This document shows, piece after piece, positions 26,467 through 35,407 of a stretch of DNA of 64,000 bases. Made by a program: the position numbers and the translations under genes. The notes beneath the pieces were generated by a model, which did not search any database, was not told where the DNA came from, and saw nothing but the letters and a program-made list of their open reading frames with translations. Source of the stretch: Labrys sp. KNU-23 (GTDB taxonomy: Bacteria; Pseudomonadota; Alphaproteobacteria; Rhizobiales; Labraceae); contig NZ_CP043488.1 in the NCBI RefSeq assembly GCF_008330945.1, positions 1,550,001 to 1,614,000 of the forward strand, read 5' to 3'. Position 1 is the first letter of the stretch. Each line of letters starts with the position of its first letter.

Positions 26467-27132
26467 TTAGTGCCCCGATGTGATCCGTCTTACCTTTTCT
26501 TCCAACTTGCGTGCAATGAACTCCAGGGAAAAGCAGACGACGAAGTAGGTGAGAGCCAGAATGGTAAAGACGATAAAGGGCTGGTTGGTGCGGATCACCA
26601 CCTCCTTGGCGAGCCTGGCAATCTCGCTGATCCCGACGACGGACACCAGCGAGGTATCCTTGATGATCAGGATAATTTGGCCAAGAAGCGAGGGGATGAT
26701 CGCCATCAGCGTTTGCGGAAGCGTGATGTCCCGCAGGCGCTGGAATAGGCTGAACCCGAGAGCCACCGACGCTTCGTTCTGCCCTTTGTCCAACCCCAGC
26801 AAACCGCCTCGAACGATCTCGATCATGTAGGCACCGTGAGACAATGAAAGAGCGATGATGGCGGTAGTGACAGGGCCAATATCGAGGCCGAATTCCGGTA
26901 GCCCGTAGTAAACCAGAAAAATGAACATCAGGAATGGCGTGCTGCGGAACAGGTAGACATAGACGCCGATCAAAAACCGCACGATCGCGAGAGGGGAGGA
27001 TGCAAGGAGCCCTCCGGCGATGCCAAGGCCGAGTGCCGGGAAAAATGCGGCGAATGCCAGGAACAGAACGATCGGCAATCCCGTCAGAATGAGCTGAAAC
27101 GCATCGAGCGCAACGGAAAGGATATTGCTCAT
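26467..27132 (-). CDS. Polar amino acid ABC transporter permease (second)
   Basis: 221 residues, His/Glu/Gln family permease with about five helices. The hallmark segment is AYMIEIVRGGLLGLDKGQNEASVALGFSLFQ shared across residues 108-138, split by the EAA loop (ASVALG). RDITLPQTLMAIIPSLLGQI follows. It pairs with the preceding permease (3-base gap). Imports an amino acid or related compound across the inner membrane. Confidence 0.93.
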   Translation of the reverse strand: MSNILSVALDAFQLILTGLPIVLFLAFAAFFPALGLGIAGGLLASSPLAIVRFLIGVYVYLFRSTPFLMFIFLVYYGLPEFGLDIGPVTTAIIALSLSHGAYMIEIVRGGLLGLDKGQNEASVALGFSLFQRLRDITLPQTLMAIIPSLLGQIILIIKDTSLVSVVGISEIARLAKEVVIRTNQPFIVFTILALTYFVVCFSLEFIARKLEEKVRRITSGH

Positions 27133-27135
27133 GAG

Positions 27136-27813
27136 TTATGCCCGTTTGTGCTTGGAGAAGCCGGCGCGGCTTTCGTAGACGTCCGACAGGAGGTTCAGCA
27201 CGACGCACAGGGCGATATAGATCACGCAGCTCACGAGATAGGCCGGCAGGAACTGATAGCTGTCGTTGCCGACGTCGTCGGCCGCTTTCGTGATTTCAAG
27301 AACGGCGATCGTGAAGAGCAGCGAAGTATCCTTGACCAGTTGCACGAACTGCCCGGTGATCGCCGGCAGGATCGTCGGTGCTGCCTGTGGCAGGAGGACC
27401 CGGTACAGCACTATGCGCCGGCGTAGTCCAAGCGCGAGCGCTGCCTCCGTTTGCCCTCTGGGAATGGCGTTCAGCCCTCCGCGCACCATCTCGGCAATGT
27501 AGGCGCCCGAATTGAACGTCAGGGCGAGAACGCCGGTAGAAAAAGCAGACAGGGTTATGCCAATTGCGGGCAAGCCGAAGTAGATGAAGTAGACCTGCAC
27601 GAGCAGCGGCGTGTTGCGCACCAGCGAGACATAGACGGCAACCACGCCCCGAAGCAGGCCGCGCGAGCTGTAGCGGGCGATACCGGCCAACACCCCTATT
27701 GCCAGCGCCAGCACCAATCCGAATGCGGCAGCCGAAAGAGCGTTGCGAATGCCGGTCAGATAAACATCGCGGTACTGCCAGAATAGGTCGCATGCATTGG
27801 AGATCATGTTCAC
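27136..27813 (-). CDS. Polar amino acid ABC transporter permease (first)
   Basis: 225 residues, same family as its neighbour. Visible: YLTGIRNALSAAAFGLVLAL, SLVRNTPLLVQVYFIYFGLP, and the EAA loop in GLNAIPRGQTEAALALGL then YRVLLPQAAPTILPAITGQF. It begins 5 bases before the ATP-binding gene ends on this strand, so the three are one transcript. Confidence 0.93.
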   Translation of the reverse strand: MNMISNACDLFWQYRDVYLTGIRNALSAAAFGLVLALAIGVLAGIARYSSRGLLRGVVAVYVSLVRNTPLLVQVYFIYFGLPAIGITLSAFSTGVLALTFNSGAYIAEMVRGGLNAIPRGQTEAALALGLRRRIVLYRVLLPQAAPTILPAITGQFVQLVKDTSLLFTIAVLEITKAADDVGNDSYQFLPAYLVSCVIYIALCVVLNLLSDVYESRAGFSKHKRA

Positions 27814-27818
27814 CCGGC

Positions 27819-28550
27819 CTAGTGACGAAGGATCTGGTCGAGGAACAGGCGGGTCCGTTCCTGCCTGGGCTGGCTGAAGAACGCCGAGGGCGGAGCCTTC
27901 TCGACCATCTGGCCGCCATCGAGAAAGGCGATCTCGGTGGCGAGTTCCTTGGCGAACCCCATCTCGTGGGTCACGACGACCATGGTCATCCCCGCTGCCG
28001 CCAGGTCCTTCATGACCTGCAGCACTTCGCCGACCATTTCCGGGTCGAGTGCGGAGGTAGGCTCATCGAACAGCAACAACTCGGGCTCCATCGCGAGCGC
28101 GCGGCAGATGGCGACACGTTGTTGCTGGCCACCCGACAGTTGAGCGGGGTAGCGAGCGGCCTTGTCGCTCAGGCCGACACGCTTCAGGAGCCCCATGGCG
28201 CGTTCGATGGCATCCTTGCGGGAGCGCCGGAGCACGCGCCTTTGCGGCAGGGCGATATTGTCCAGGACGGTCAGATGCTGAAACAGGTTGAAGCGCTGGA
28301 ACACCATGCCCACCCTGCGATAGAGATCGCGGCGTGGCATGCCCCCAAGATCCTGGCCCTCCAGCAGGAACCGGCCCGACGACAGCGGTCCAGCCAACTT
28401 GTTGATGGCGCGAATGAACGTGCTCTTGCCTGAGCCCGATGGACCACAGATGACCAGCACATCAGACTTCTCGAATGAGACGGAGATACCACGCAATGCG
28501 TGGAAGCTCTTGAAATGCAGATTGACATCATGCGCCTCAAAAAACGCCAT
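27819..28550 (-). CDS. Polar amino acid ABC transporter ATP-binding protein
   Basis: 243 residues. Walker A GPSGSGKSTFIRAIN (about residues 35-49), Q-loop VFQRFNLFQHLTVLDNI, signature LSGGQQQRVAICRAL, Walker B LLLFDEPTSALDPEMV and H-loop VVVTHEMGFAKELA. This is a GlnQ/HisP-type subunit. It energises the two permeases encoded next to it. First transporter gene after the binding protein, behind an intercistronic hairpin. Confidence 0.95.
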   Translation of the reverse strand: MAFFEAHDVNLHFKSFHALRGISVSFEKSDVLVICGPSGSGKSTFIRAINKLAGPLSSGRFLLEGQDLGGMPRRDLYRRVGMVFQRFNLFQHLTVLDNIALPQRRVLRRSRKDAIERAMGLLKRVGLSDKAARYPAQLSGGQQQRVAICRALAMEPELLLFDEPTSALDPEMVGEVLQVMKDLAAAGMTMVVVTHEMGFAKELATEIAFLDGGQMVEKAPPSAFFSQPRQERTRLFLDQILRH

Positions 28551-28587
28551 GGCGGCTTTCTCCCTCCTTGATCGAAAAGCGGCGACA

Positions 28588-28616
28588 GGCGCCCGTCCTG
28601 CGTGCTAACGGGCGCC
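28588..28616 (-). terminator. Intercistronic stem-loop after the amino-acid binding-protein gene
   Basis: Stem GGCGCCCG/CGGGCGCC (8 pairs) with a 13-base loop, 16 bases past the binding-protein stop and before the ATP-binding gene. No U tract. It is in the same place as the hairpin at 21332-21360 in the other ABC operon, and likely serves differential expression. Confidence 0.5.
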
Positions 28617-28632
28617 CGATCGACGACGAGCT

Positions 28633-29541
28633 CTATTGGAGAGTCATGCGGTTGCCGCTGCCGCTTTCCGGCACATAGGCGCCGATCCCGAGTTTATCGA
28701 CGAGCTTCTTTCTCTCCTCGGACACGCTGCTGTTCTTCTCCAGGAAGTCCTTCTTCCAGGCCTCGCTATCGACCCAATAAGCGCGCAGTGCCTCGAGCCG
28801 TCCGTCCTTTTTAATCTCCGACAGGAAGGCATCCAGATACTGCTGAGTGGCGACATCCTTCGGGCGAACCGCGAAGGCCCAGTTATCCTGGCTGATCAGT
28901 TCGCGCGGCGTTTTGGAGGAGACGAAGCCATACTCTTTACGAACGACCCCCAATACGGCGAGATCGTTGAGCGCTGCATCGACACGGTCGGTCTTCAGAG
29001 CCTGATACGTGTCGGTGTCGTTGGGATAGCTTTGAATTTCGGCCTTGGCGAAGAACTGCTTGGCGATGTCGACCGCACTCGTGCCGGCCTTGACCGCGAT
29101 CCTCTTGCCCGACTGATTGAGATCCTCCCAGGACATATTTTCAGCCTCAGGCCGTACGATCGCGACGACCCCCGTGGAATACCAACTCTCCTTGGTGAAA
29201 AGAATCTGCTCGGCCCGCTTCGGCGTCACCGTCATGCTGGTCGCCAGAATGTCGGATTTGCGCGTCAGCAAACCGGGGATCAAGCCCGCCCACTCGACGT
29301 TTCTCAGTTGCAGGTCGACGCCGAGCTTGGCGGCGATCATGCGGTCAAGGTCGATCGAGAAGCCGGCGGCATTCCCATTCGCGTCACGGAACTGCCAGGG
29401 CGCCGCCGACAGATCGTTCATGATGACGATTTTCTTTGCTTCGAGGATCGCCCCGATCGCGCCTTTGGGATCATCTGCCGCCGATGCCTGACTTGTTACG
29501 GCCAACATGGCGACCGCCGCGATCAAGGCGAGTTTCTTCAT
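28633..29541 (-). CDS. Amino-acid-type ABC substrate-binding protein (SBP_bac_3)
   Basis: 302 residues from MKKLALIAAVAMLAVTSQAS (signal peptide, cleavage after ASA). A GGAG site precedes this ATG; a longer in-frame reading would run through operator copy 1 and is rejected. The mature protein has IVIMNDLSAAPWQFRDANGN, AGFSIDLDRMIAAKLGVDLQ, SMTVTPKRAEQILFTKESWY and ALKTDRVDAALNDLAVLGVV, the family 3 binding fold with the carboxylate-binding Arg in TPKRAE. It feeds the GlnQ-type transporter. Ligand probably an amino acid or opine-like compound. Confidence 0.93.
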   Translation of the reverse strand: MKKLALIAAVAMLAVTSQASAADDPKGAIGAILEAKKIVIMNDLSAAPWQFRDANGNAAGFSIDLDRMIAAKLGVDLQLRNVEWAGLIPGLLTRKSDILATSMTVTPKRAEQILFTKESWYSTGVVAIVRPEAENMSWEDLNQSGKRIAVKAGTSAVDIAKQFFAKAEIQSYPNDTDTYQALKTDRVDAALNDLAVLGVVRKEYGFVSSKTPRELISQDNWAFAVRPKDVATQQYLDAFLSEIKKDGRLEALRAYWVDSEAWKKDFLEKNSSVSEERKKLVDKLGIGAYVPESGSGNRMTLQ

Positions 29542-29562
29542 TTCCAGCTCCCGCTCCATTTG

Positions 29563-29577
29563 TTCCGCATTGCGGAA
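29563..29577. promoter_or_regulatory. IclR-type operator copy 1
   Basis: TTCCGCATTGCGGAA, a perfect 7-base dyad around one base, 21 bases upstream of the binding-protein start. The TTCCGC/GCGGAA pattern is like sites reported for other IclR regulators. Confidence 0.7.
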
Positions 29578-29683
29578 TATTATATGCTTGCAACCTGATA
29601 ACCACATAAAATGAAACAAAATTCAATACACATGTTGACTGGTCGCAATATATTTATTTAAGTGAAGATGAATTCAAATCATA

Positions 29684-29698
29684 TTCCGCAATACGGAA
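29684..29698. promoter_or_regulatory. IclR-type operator copy 2
   Basis: TTCCGCAATACGGAA, one mismatch from copy 1 and 121 bases from it centre to centre, on the side of the aminotransferase operon. Confidence 0.7.
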
Positions 29699-29889
29699 TT
29701 ACAAATTAAACCACGCGCTGGGTGGGAGGGCGCCGACGATACAGCGAAGCCGTGAAGATCGAGCGCCAAGGTCGCGACGATCGACGCACTGCACCCACAA
29801 AGGATTTTGAAATTGGCCCCGGCTGCCGCGCGGCACCGAGCTGGGCGCAATGCGCAGCTGTATCCAAGCGCTGCTCAAGGAGAGACGCT

Positions 29890-31077
29890 ATGAACTATCG
29901 GGCGGCCGAATGGCCGGCATCGGGCACCCCAACGCGGATTAGCAGGATCGAACTCAACCAGATCTGCGATATCGCCGATCTCGCGCGTGAGGATCCCAAT
30001 GTCATCAAGCTGTGGATCGGTGAGGGCGATCTTCCGACGCCGACGTTCGTCCGGGAAGCCGCTGTTGCAGCCCTTGCCGCCGGTCACACCCGCTACACCT
30101 ATTCCACGGGCGTACCTGCGCTGCGCGAAGCGCTCGATCGCTATCACAAGCGCCACTTCGGGGTCGATGTCGGCGCAGGGCGTTTCAGCGTCACCGCTGG
30201 CGGCGTCCAGGCCATCATGCAGGCGATGCAAGCCATTTTGAGCCCGGGTGACGAGGTGGTCGTTCCGGTCCCAGCCTGGCCAAACCTGATCGAGATCATT
30301 GGCATTCTGGGGGGAAAAGTTGTTCCGGTGCCCTATCGCACCGTGGAAGGGGGTGGCTTCAAACTGGAGCTCGACGATCTGTTCGCTGCGGTAACGCCGA
30401 AGACCCGTGCAATCGCCATCAATTCCCCCTCCAACCCGACGGGTTGGATCATGCCCCGCGAACAGATGCTGGCTGTCCGTGATTTCGCGCGGGACAGAGG
30501 TCTCTGGATCGTTTCCGACGAGGTCTATGCCCATTTCACCTATGGCGACGGATTGGCTCCGTCCTTCCTGCAGATCACCGAGCCGAGCGATCGGTTGATC
30601 GTCACCAACACCTTTTCGAAGAACTGGTGCATGACAGGCTGGCGGATTGGCTGGCTGGTCTATCCAGAAGGCATGACGACGATTTTCGACAATCTGAGCC
30701 AGTACAACACCACCAGCGTCTCGACCTTCAGCCAGCATGCCGCCATCGCAGCCCTCGATGATGGGGATGACTTCATCAAATCTTTGGTCGAACGATCGGC
30801 CAGGGGACGGGAAATCATCTGCTCCATCCTCGATAAGCTTCCCAATGTTCGCGTCTTCTGGCCCGAGGGAACATTTTACTTCTTTTTTGCCGTCCATGGG
30901 ATGAACAGCGGCTACGACATGGCACGCCGGATCCTGAAGGAAGCGAGCGTCGGTGTTGCTCCCGGATCAGCGTTCGGTCCGGGTGGAGAATCCTTCCTGC
31001 GAGTCTGCTTTGCCGTCGATCCCGCCCTCATCGAGGAGGGAGCACAAAGGCTGGCGCGGTTCCTTCAAGACCAATAG
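29890..31077 (+). CDS. Class I/II PLP aminotransferase
   Basis: 395 residues from the ATG behind AAGGAGAG. An aspartate aminotransferase-fold enzyme: TRYTYSTGVPALREALDRY (N-terminal), SPSNPTGWIMPREQ (substrate Asn), IVSDEVYAHFTYGD (Asp for the PLP nitrogen), the PLP lysine in NTFSKNWCMTGWRIGWLVYP, and the substrate-carboxylate Arg in ESFLRVCFA. It probably deaminates the amino acid brought in by the divergent transporter. It is followed after 15 bases by the DhaK-DhaL kinase gene. Confidence 0.9.
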   Translation: MNYRAAEWPASGTPTRISRIELNQICDIADLAREDPNVIKLWIGEGDLPTPTFVREAAVAALAAGHTRYTYSTGVPALREALDRYHKRHFGVDVGAGRFSVTAGGVQAIMQAMQAILSPGDEVVVPVPAWPNLIEIIGILGGKVVPVPYRTVEGGGFKLELDDLFAAVTPKTRAIAINSPSNPTGWIMPREQMLAVRDFARDRGLWIVSDEVYAHFTYGDGLAPSFLQITEPSDRLIVTNTFSKNWCMTGWRIGWLVYPEGMTTIFDNLSQYNTTSVSTFSQHAAIAALDDGDDFIKSLVERSARGREIICSILDKLPNVRVFWPEGTFYFFFAVHGMNSGYDMARRILKEASVGVAPGSAFGPGGESFLRVCFAVDPALIEEGAQRLARFLQDQ

Positions 31078-31092
31078 CGAGGAGAAACGATC

Positions 31093-32787
31093 TTGAAGAA
31101 GCTCATCAACAGACCGGCCGATGTCGTCAGGGAGATGTTGGAAGGCATCGTCGCCCTCTCACCGGGCCTTGCCCTGCTGGACAGTGAGAATGTCGTGATC
31201 CGCGCCGACCTGCCGGCTTCGGCCGGTCGACCGGTGGCCCTGATATCGGGAGGGGGTGCGGGGCATGAACCAGCCCATGCCGGCTATGTCGGGCCCGGCA
31301 TGCTGACGGCGGCGGTGACGGGCGAGGTTTTCACTTCCCCGAGCGTCGACGCGGTCCTCGCTGCGATCCGCGCCACGGCCGGCCCCGCCGGCGCCCTTCT
31401 TATCGTGAAGAACTACACCGGCGACCGCCTGAACTTCGGCCTTGCCGGCGAGCTTGCCGCCATCGAGGGCATCCCGACGGAGCTCGTCGTGGTCGCCGAC
31501 GATGTTGCCCTATCTGGCATCGTCGCCCGTGAACGCCGCCGTGGCATCGCCGGCACAGTCCTGGTCCACAAGATCGCAGGCGCTGCCGCCGCCGAAGGCA
31601 AGGGCCTGGCGGAAGTCGCCGATATCGCCCGGTCGGCGGCCTCCCGCATCGGCACGATGGGCGTTGCGTTCGGATCATGCATCGTTCCTGCCGCCGGCAA
31701 GGCCGGCTTTACGCTGGGCGAGGACGAGATCGAACTCGGCCTCGGCATCCACGGCGAAAAGGGCGTCGAGCGCGTCGGATTGCTGCCTGCCGACGCCATC
31801 ACCGATCGTATCGTCAATCAGCTCGTCCGCGACATGGCACTCGAGGCAGGGGCTCGGGTAGCCCTGCTTGTCAACGGCCTCGGCGCAACGCCGCCCATGG
31901 AACTGGCCATCGTGACCCGACGAGCCCTCGCCACTTTGCAGTCTCGGGGCATCGGCATAGAGAGAGCTTGGTCCGGCAATTTTCTCACGGCCATAGAAAT
32001 GCCGGGCTGCTCGATCTCGCTTCTCGACATGCGCCCGGGCGACGCCGAGCGGCTGGATGCCACCACCGCTGCCACGGCTTGGCCACGCGGTGGCGAGACG
32101 ACGGGTTTTCCTCATCTGATTGCCGCTCCCGCCTCCACGGATGCAGAGGCTCCCTTGGGCGAGGCAGGTCACTTCGACCCACGAGAGCTGCGTCGCCTCG
32201 GCTTGGCCGTCGCCGATGCACTCGAGGCGGAGGAGGCCCATCTGACGGATCTCGACAGCAAGGCCGGCGACGGCGACCTGGGCGCAAGCATGGTCCGTGG
32301 TGCACAAGCCATTCGTGCACTGCCGGAAGGCGCCTGGATCAATCCGGCCAACGCGATGGTCGCTATCGGCAACACCTTGCGCCGCGCCATCGCCGGAAGT
32401 TCCGGCCCCTTCTACGCGATTGCCCTGACGCGGGCCGGCCGTCATCTGGCGCAGGCCAATCAATTCTCTCCCCATGATTTCCGAGAAGCCCTGGCGATTG
32501 CAATTGCCGCGATCAGCGAGATCGGCGGAGCAAAGCAGGGCGATCGGACCATGTTGGATGCGCTCTATCCCGCCCTCCAGACGGTCCAGTCGCTTGGCGA
32601 CGGCGTTTCGCCGGCGCAGGCCTGGCGGGAGGCCGCCCGGGCGGCAAATGACGGAGCCCGCAAGACCGCTGATATGACGGCCAAGCTCGGGCGTGCCAGC
32701 TATTTGGGCGAGCGAGCCCGTGGAACCCAGGATGGTGGTGCGGCGGCTGTCGCGATCTGGATGGAGGCGCTCGCCACAAGTCTGTGA
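31093..32787 (+). CDS. Single-chain dihydroxyacetone/erythrulose kinase (DhaK-DhaL fusion), TTG start
   Basis: 564 residues. The start is a TTG 8 bases after GGAGAAA; no nearer ATG gives the conserved KKLINRPADVVREML N terminus. DhaK domain, residues about 1-325, has ISGGGAGHEPAHAGYVGPGM (substrate loop) and the covalent-binding His in LGIHGEKG. DhaL domain, about 365-560, has LDSKAGDGDLGASM, whose aspartates hold Mg-ATP. Single-chain ATP-dependent members include dihydroxyacetone, D-erythrulose and L-erythrulose kinases. Placement between an aminotransferase and a DapA-family lyase suggests a 3- or 4-carbon ketose arising in this pathway. Confidence 0.88.
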   Translation: MKKLINRPADVVREMLEGIVALSPGLALLDSENVVIRADLPASAGRPVALISGGGAGHEPAHAGYVGPGMLTAAVTGEVFTSPSVDAVLAAIRATAGPAGALLIVKNYTGDRLNFGLAGELAAIEGIPTELVVVADDVALSGIVARERRRGIAGTVLVHKIAGAAAAEGKGLAEVADIARSAASRIGTMGVAFGSCIVPAAGKAGFTLGEDEIELGLGIHGEKGVERVGLLPADAITDRIVNQLVRDMALEAGARVALLVNGLGATPPMELAIVTRRALATLQSRGIGIERAWSGNFLTAIEMPGCSISLLDMRPGDAERLDATTAATAWPRGGETTGFPHLIAAPASTDAEAPLGEAGHFDPRELRRLGLAVADALEAEEAHLTDLDSKAGDGDLGASMVRGAQAIRALPEGAWINPANAMVAIGNTLRRAIAGSSGPFYAIALTRAGRHLAQANQFSPHDFREALAIAIAAISEIGGAKQGDRTMLDALYPALQTVQSLGDGVSPAQAWREAARAANDGARKTADMTAKLGRASYLGERARGTQDGGAAAVAIWMEALATSL

Positions 32788-32929
32788 AACTTCGGGCAGC
32801 GCAAGCGCCCTGCCCGAACACCCAACTGAATCGAATTTCATGGCGCCTCCATCTGGAGCGATCCCTGGCGTGCGCCCTGATGCATCGGCCGTTCGACGGC
32901 CAACCTCTGGTCAAACAGGAACTCACCTT

Positions 32930-33826
32930 ATGAATCTCGACAAAGTCACGGGGATCATTCCTCCCATCGTCACCCCCTTCACGAAATCCGGCGACATCGA
33001 TGAAGCCGCTTTTCGCAACATCGTGAAATTCAATCTGAAGAAGAAGGTCCATGGCGTCTGCGTCGGCGGCAGCTCCGGTGAAGGCCATACGCTCACCTTC
33101 GAGGAATTCGTCCGCCTGATGGAAATCACGGTGGAAGAAGTCGATGGGAAGATCCCGGTCCTGGCCGGCATCATCGCCAATTCCACCCGTGAGGCCGTCC
33201 GCCGCGCCCAGGCCATTTCGCACCTGTCGATCCAGGGCCTGCAGGTGACACCCGTCCATTATGTCTTCAAGCCTGATGACAACGCCACCTTCGAGCATTT
33301 CAAGACCCTGACTTCGGCAACGGATGTGCCTGTCATCATCTACAACGTGGTGCCGTGGAACTATCTGAGTCCGTCGCTGCTCATCCGCCTCATGAAGGAG
33401 CTGCCGGGCGTCCAGGCCGTCAAGCAGAGCGCAGGGGACCTCAAGGCGATGGCCGACCTGATGATCGGCGTCCCCGATGGCTGCAAGGTCTACACCGCGG
33501 TGGACGCCCTGCTCTATCCTTCGTTCGCGCTCGGCTGTCATGGCACGATCGCCGCCAATCCGGCCGCTGTTCCCGGTGTATGCATCGCGCTCTGGAATGC
33601 CGTCCAGCGCGGCGAGCACAACCGTGCCCGCGAGATCCACGAGGCGCTCCTGCGCTTCTGGAACGCGATCTACGCCGACAACCTGCCCGCCAACATCAAG
33701 ACCTCGATCGCCTTGCAAGGCACAGAGGCCGGCTTGCCGCGCATGCCGATGCCAGCAACGACGCCGGCTCAGCTCGAGAACATCAAGCGCGAGCTCCAGA
33801 ATGTCCTTCGCTACGAGGAAGCCTAA
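32930..33826 (+). CDS. DapA/DHDPS-family aldolase or dehydratase
   Basis: 298 residues from the ATG at 32930; the 142-base gap before it has only a weak AGGA. TIM-barrel lyase with GGSSGEGHTLTFEEFVRLM (pyruvate-carboxylate loop), the catalytic Tyr in VIIYNVVPWNYL and the Schiff-base Lys in GVQAVKQSAGDL. DHDPS itself has YNVPGR with an arginine that binds the aspartate semialdehyde; here this is YNVVPWN, so lysine biosynthesis is unlikely. It is probably a catabolic keto-acid aldolase or keto-deoxy-sugar acid dehydratase. Last gene of the operon; a terminator follows. Confidence 0.85.
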   Translation: MNLDKVTGIIPPIVTPFTKSGDIDEAAFRNIVKFNLKKKVHGVCVGGSSGEGHTLTFEEFVRLMEITVEEVDGKIPVLAGIIANSTREAVRRAQAISHLSIQGLQVTPVHYVFKPDDNATFEHFKTLTSATDVPVIIYNVVPWNYLSPSLLIRLMKELPGVQAVKQSAGDLKAMADLMIGVPDGCKVYTAVDALLYPSFALGCHGTIAANPAAVPGVCIALWNAVQRGEHNRAREIHEALLRFWNAIYADNLPANIKTSIALQGTEAGLPRMPMPATTPAQLENIKRELQNVLRYEEA

Positions 33827-33832
33827 ACAAAG

Positions 33833-33860
33833 GCGGGCGCTGCGCGTAGCGCCCGCTTTC
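33833..33860 (+). terminator. Rho-independent terminator after the DapA-family gene
   Basis: Stem GCGGGCGCT/AGCGCCCGC (9 perfect pairs), loop of 6, then TTTCC. It lies 7 bases past the stop codon. The U run is short. Confidence 0.75.
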
Positions 33861-34072
33861 CGACCGCGAGATTAGAAGAGCGTCCGTTTGGAAGGCCGTC
33901 CCGGATCTGCACCATGCCACCGCGTGCTGCAGGTCCGGGATGCTCCCGCGCGCAATTCGGGTCCGAGAAATCGCCCTTTTGTCTCAGCGGCCGGCCGCAC
34001 GCGCGACTGGCTCCTTATCGGGGGATGGTCTCCAACGCGGCCAAAACAATAAAAACCAATGGCGAGGAAGCA

Positions 34073-35407
34073 ATGACGACACCACTCCCGACGAACTATT
34101 CTCGAGCCGAGGGCCAAGCGGCCTTTTCGCACGCAACCAAGGCGAGAGACATGCGCAAGGTCGCGCTGGCCAGCGCGGTAGGCAATACGATCGAGTATTA
34201 CGATTTTACGCTCTACGCGACCGCAACCGCCCTTGTCTTCAACAAGATATTCTTCCCAAGCGACAACGCCTTGGTTGGAACGCTGGCGGCTTTTGCCACC
34301 TTCTTCGTCGGTTATTGCGCGCGCCCGATCGGCGGCATCCTGTTCGGTCATTTCGGCGATCGCATCGGCCGCAAGACTGCGCTCCTGTTGACGATGATCA
34401 TCATGGGCGCCGGCACTTTCCTGATCGGCCTGGTCCCGTCTTACGAGACCATCGGGATATGGGCTCCAATCAGTCTGCTCGTCCTGCGCCTGGCCCAGGG
34501 GATCGGGATCGGCGGTGAGTATGGGGGCGGCATGGTCATGACCGTCGAACATGCCCCGCCCGAGCGCCGCGGATTCTACAGTTCGCTGGTCCATATCGGC
34601 GTCCCCGCAGGCTTCCTGATTCCCATTGCCTTGCTCGGCGTCCTCTCGACGCAGATGAGCGAGGAAAGCTTCCTTTCCTGGGGCTGGCGCCTGCCGTTCC
34701 TGTTCAGCATCATCCTGGTCGGCCTCGGCCTCTTCATCCGCTTTCAGATCTCCGAAACGCCCGCTTTCAAGAGAATCCAGGAACAGGGGGAGACGGCCGC
34801 CCTCCCCGTCGTGGAGGCCGTTCGCGACCATCGTTTCAATGTAATCCTCGGCATCGGCGCCAAAATCGCCGAAAGTGGCCTGTTCAATATCTATGCCGTG
34901 TTCGCCATCACCTATTGCGTCAATACGCTCGGCCTTCCTCGCCAAACCATCCTCAATGGCGTACTCGTAGGATGTGCCCTCGAATGCCTGACGCTACCCC
35001 TGTTCGGCGCACTTTCCGATCGCGTAGGCCGCCGCACTGTCTACATAGCCGGCCTTTTGTTTCAGGCTGCCCTGGCCTTCGTCTTCTTCGCCATGCTCGA
35101 CAACGCCAGCACAACCATGATCTGGCTGGCCATCGCTCTTGGCCTGGCTATCGGACATGGCTCGGTATTTGGGGCCCAGGGCGCGTTCTTTTCCGAGCTG
35201 TTTCCTGCTCGTATCCGCTACAGTGGTCTTTCCCTTGTGCAGCAGATCGGTCCGATCCTCGGTGGCGGCCTTTCACCGCTCATTGCGACAATGCTGCTTG
35301 CGGAATATGCCGGCAGCACAGTTTCGATTGCCGCCTACATGGCTCTCATGGCCGTATTTTCCGCGATCTGCGCACTTGCACTGCGGCCCATTGGCGACAC
35401 GGCATAA
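34073..35407 (+). CDS. MHS-family MFS permease (metabolite:H+ symporter)
   Basis: 444 residues from the ATG behind GAGGAA; longer in-frame readings lack a ribosome site. Twelve hydrophobic segments. MHS marks: VGNTIEYYDFTLYATATALV (TM1), ARPIGGILFGHFGDRIGRKT (loop 2-3), RLAQGIGIGGEYGGGMVM, and the second-half GALSDRVGRRTVY. Family members carry shikimate, proline betaine, alpha-ketoglutarate or citrate. It lies 247 bases after a terminator, so has its own promoter. It might import a substrate of the preceding aminotransferase/kinase/lyase operon, but no shared control site was found. Confidence 0.9.
   Translation: MTTPLPTNYSRAEGQAAFSHATKARDMRKVALASAVGNTIEYYDFTLYATATALVFNKIFFPSDNALVGTLAAFATFFVGYCARPIGGILFGHFGDRIGRKTALLLTMIIMGAGTFLIGLVPSYETIGIWAPISLLVLRLAQGIGIGGEYGGGMVMTVEHAPPERRGFYSSLVHIGVPAGFLIPIALLGVLSTQMSEESFLSWGWRLPFLFSIILVGLGLFIRFQISETPAFKRIQEQGETAALPVVEAVRDHRFNVILGIGAKIAESGLFNIYAVFAITYCVNTLGLPRQTILNGVLVGCALECLTLPLFGALSDRVGRRTVYIAGLLFQAALAFVFFAMLDNASTTMIWLAIALGLAIGHGSVFGAQGAFFSELFPARIRYSGLSLVQQIGPILGGGLSPLIATMLLAEYAGSTVSIAAYMALMAVFSAICALALRPIGDTA

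Larger units (their letters stand above)
29542..29889. promoter_or_regulatory. Divergent promoter region with two TTCCGCA palindromes
   Basis: 348 bases between the binding-protein gene and the aminotransferase, with an AT-rich centre (29580-29710) and no plausible gene. It contains the two operator copies listed next. Confidence 0.7.

Noticed and set aside
32930-33826. Dihydrodipicolinate synthase dapA for lysine synthesis
   Set aside because: The YNVPGR arginine motif is replaced by YNVVPWN and the operon context is catabolic.
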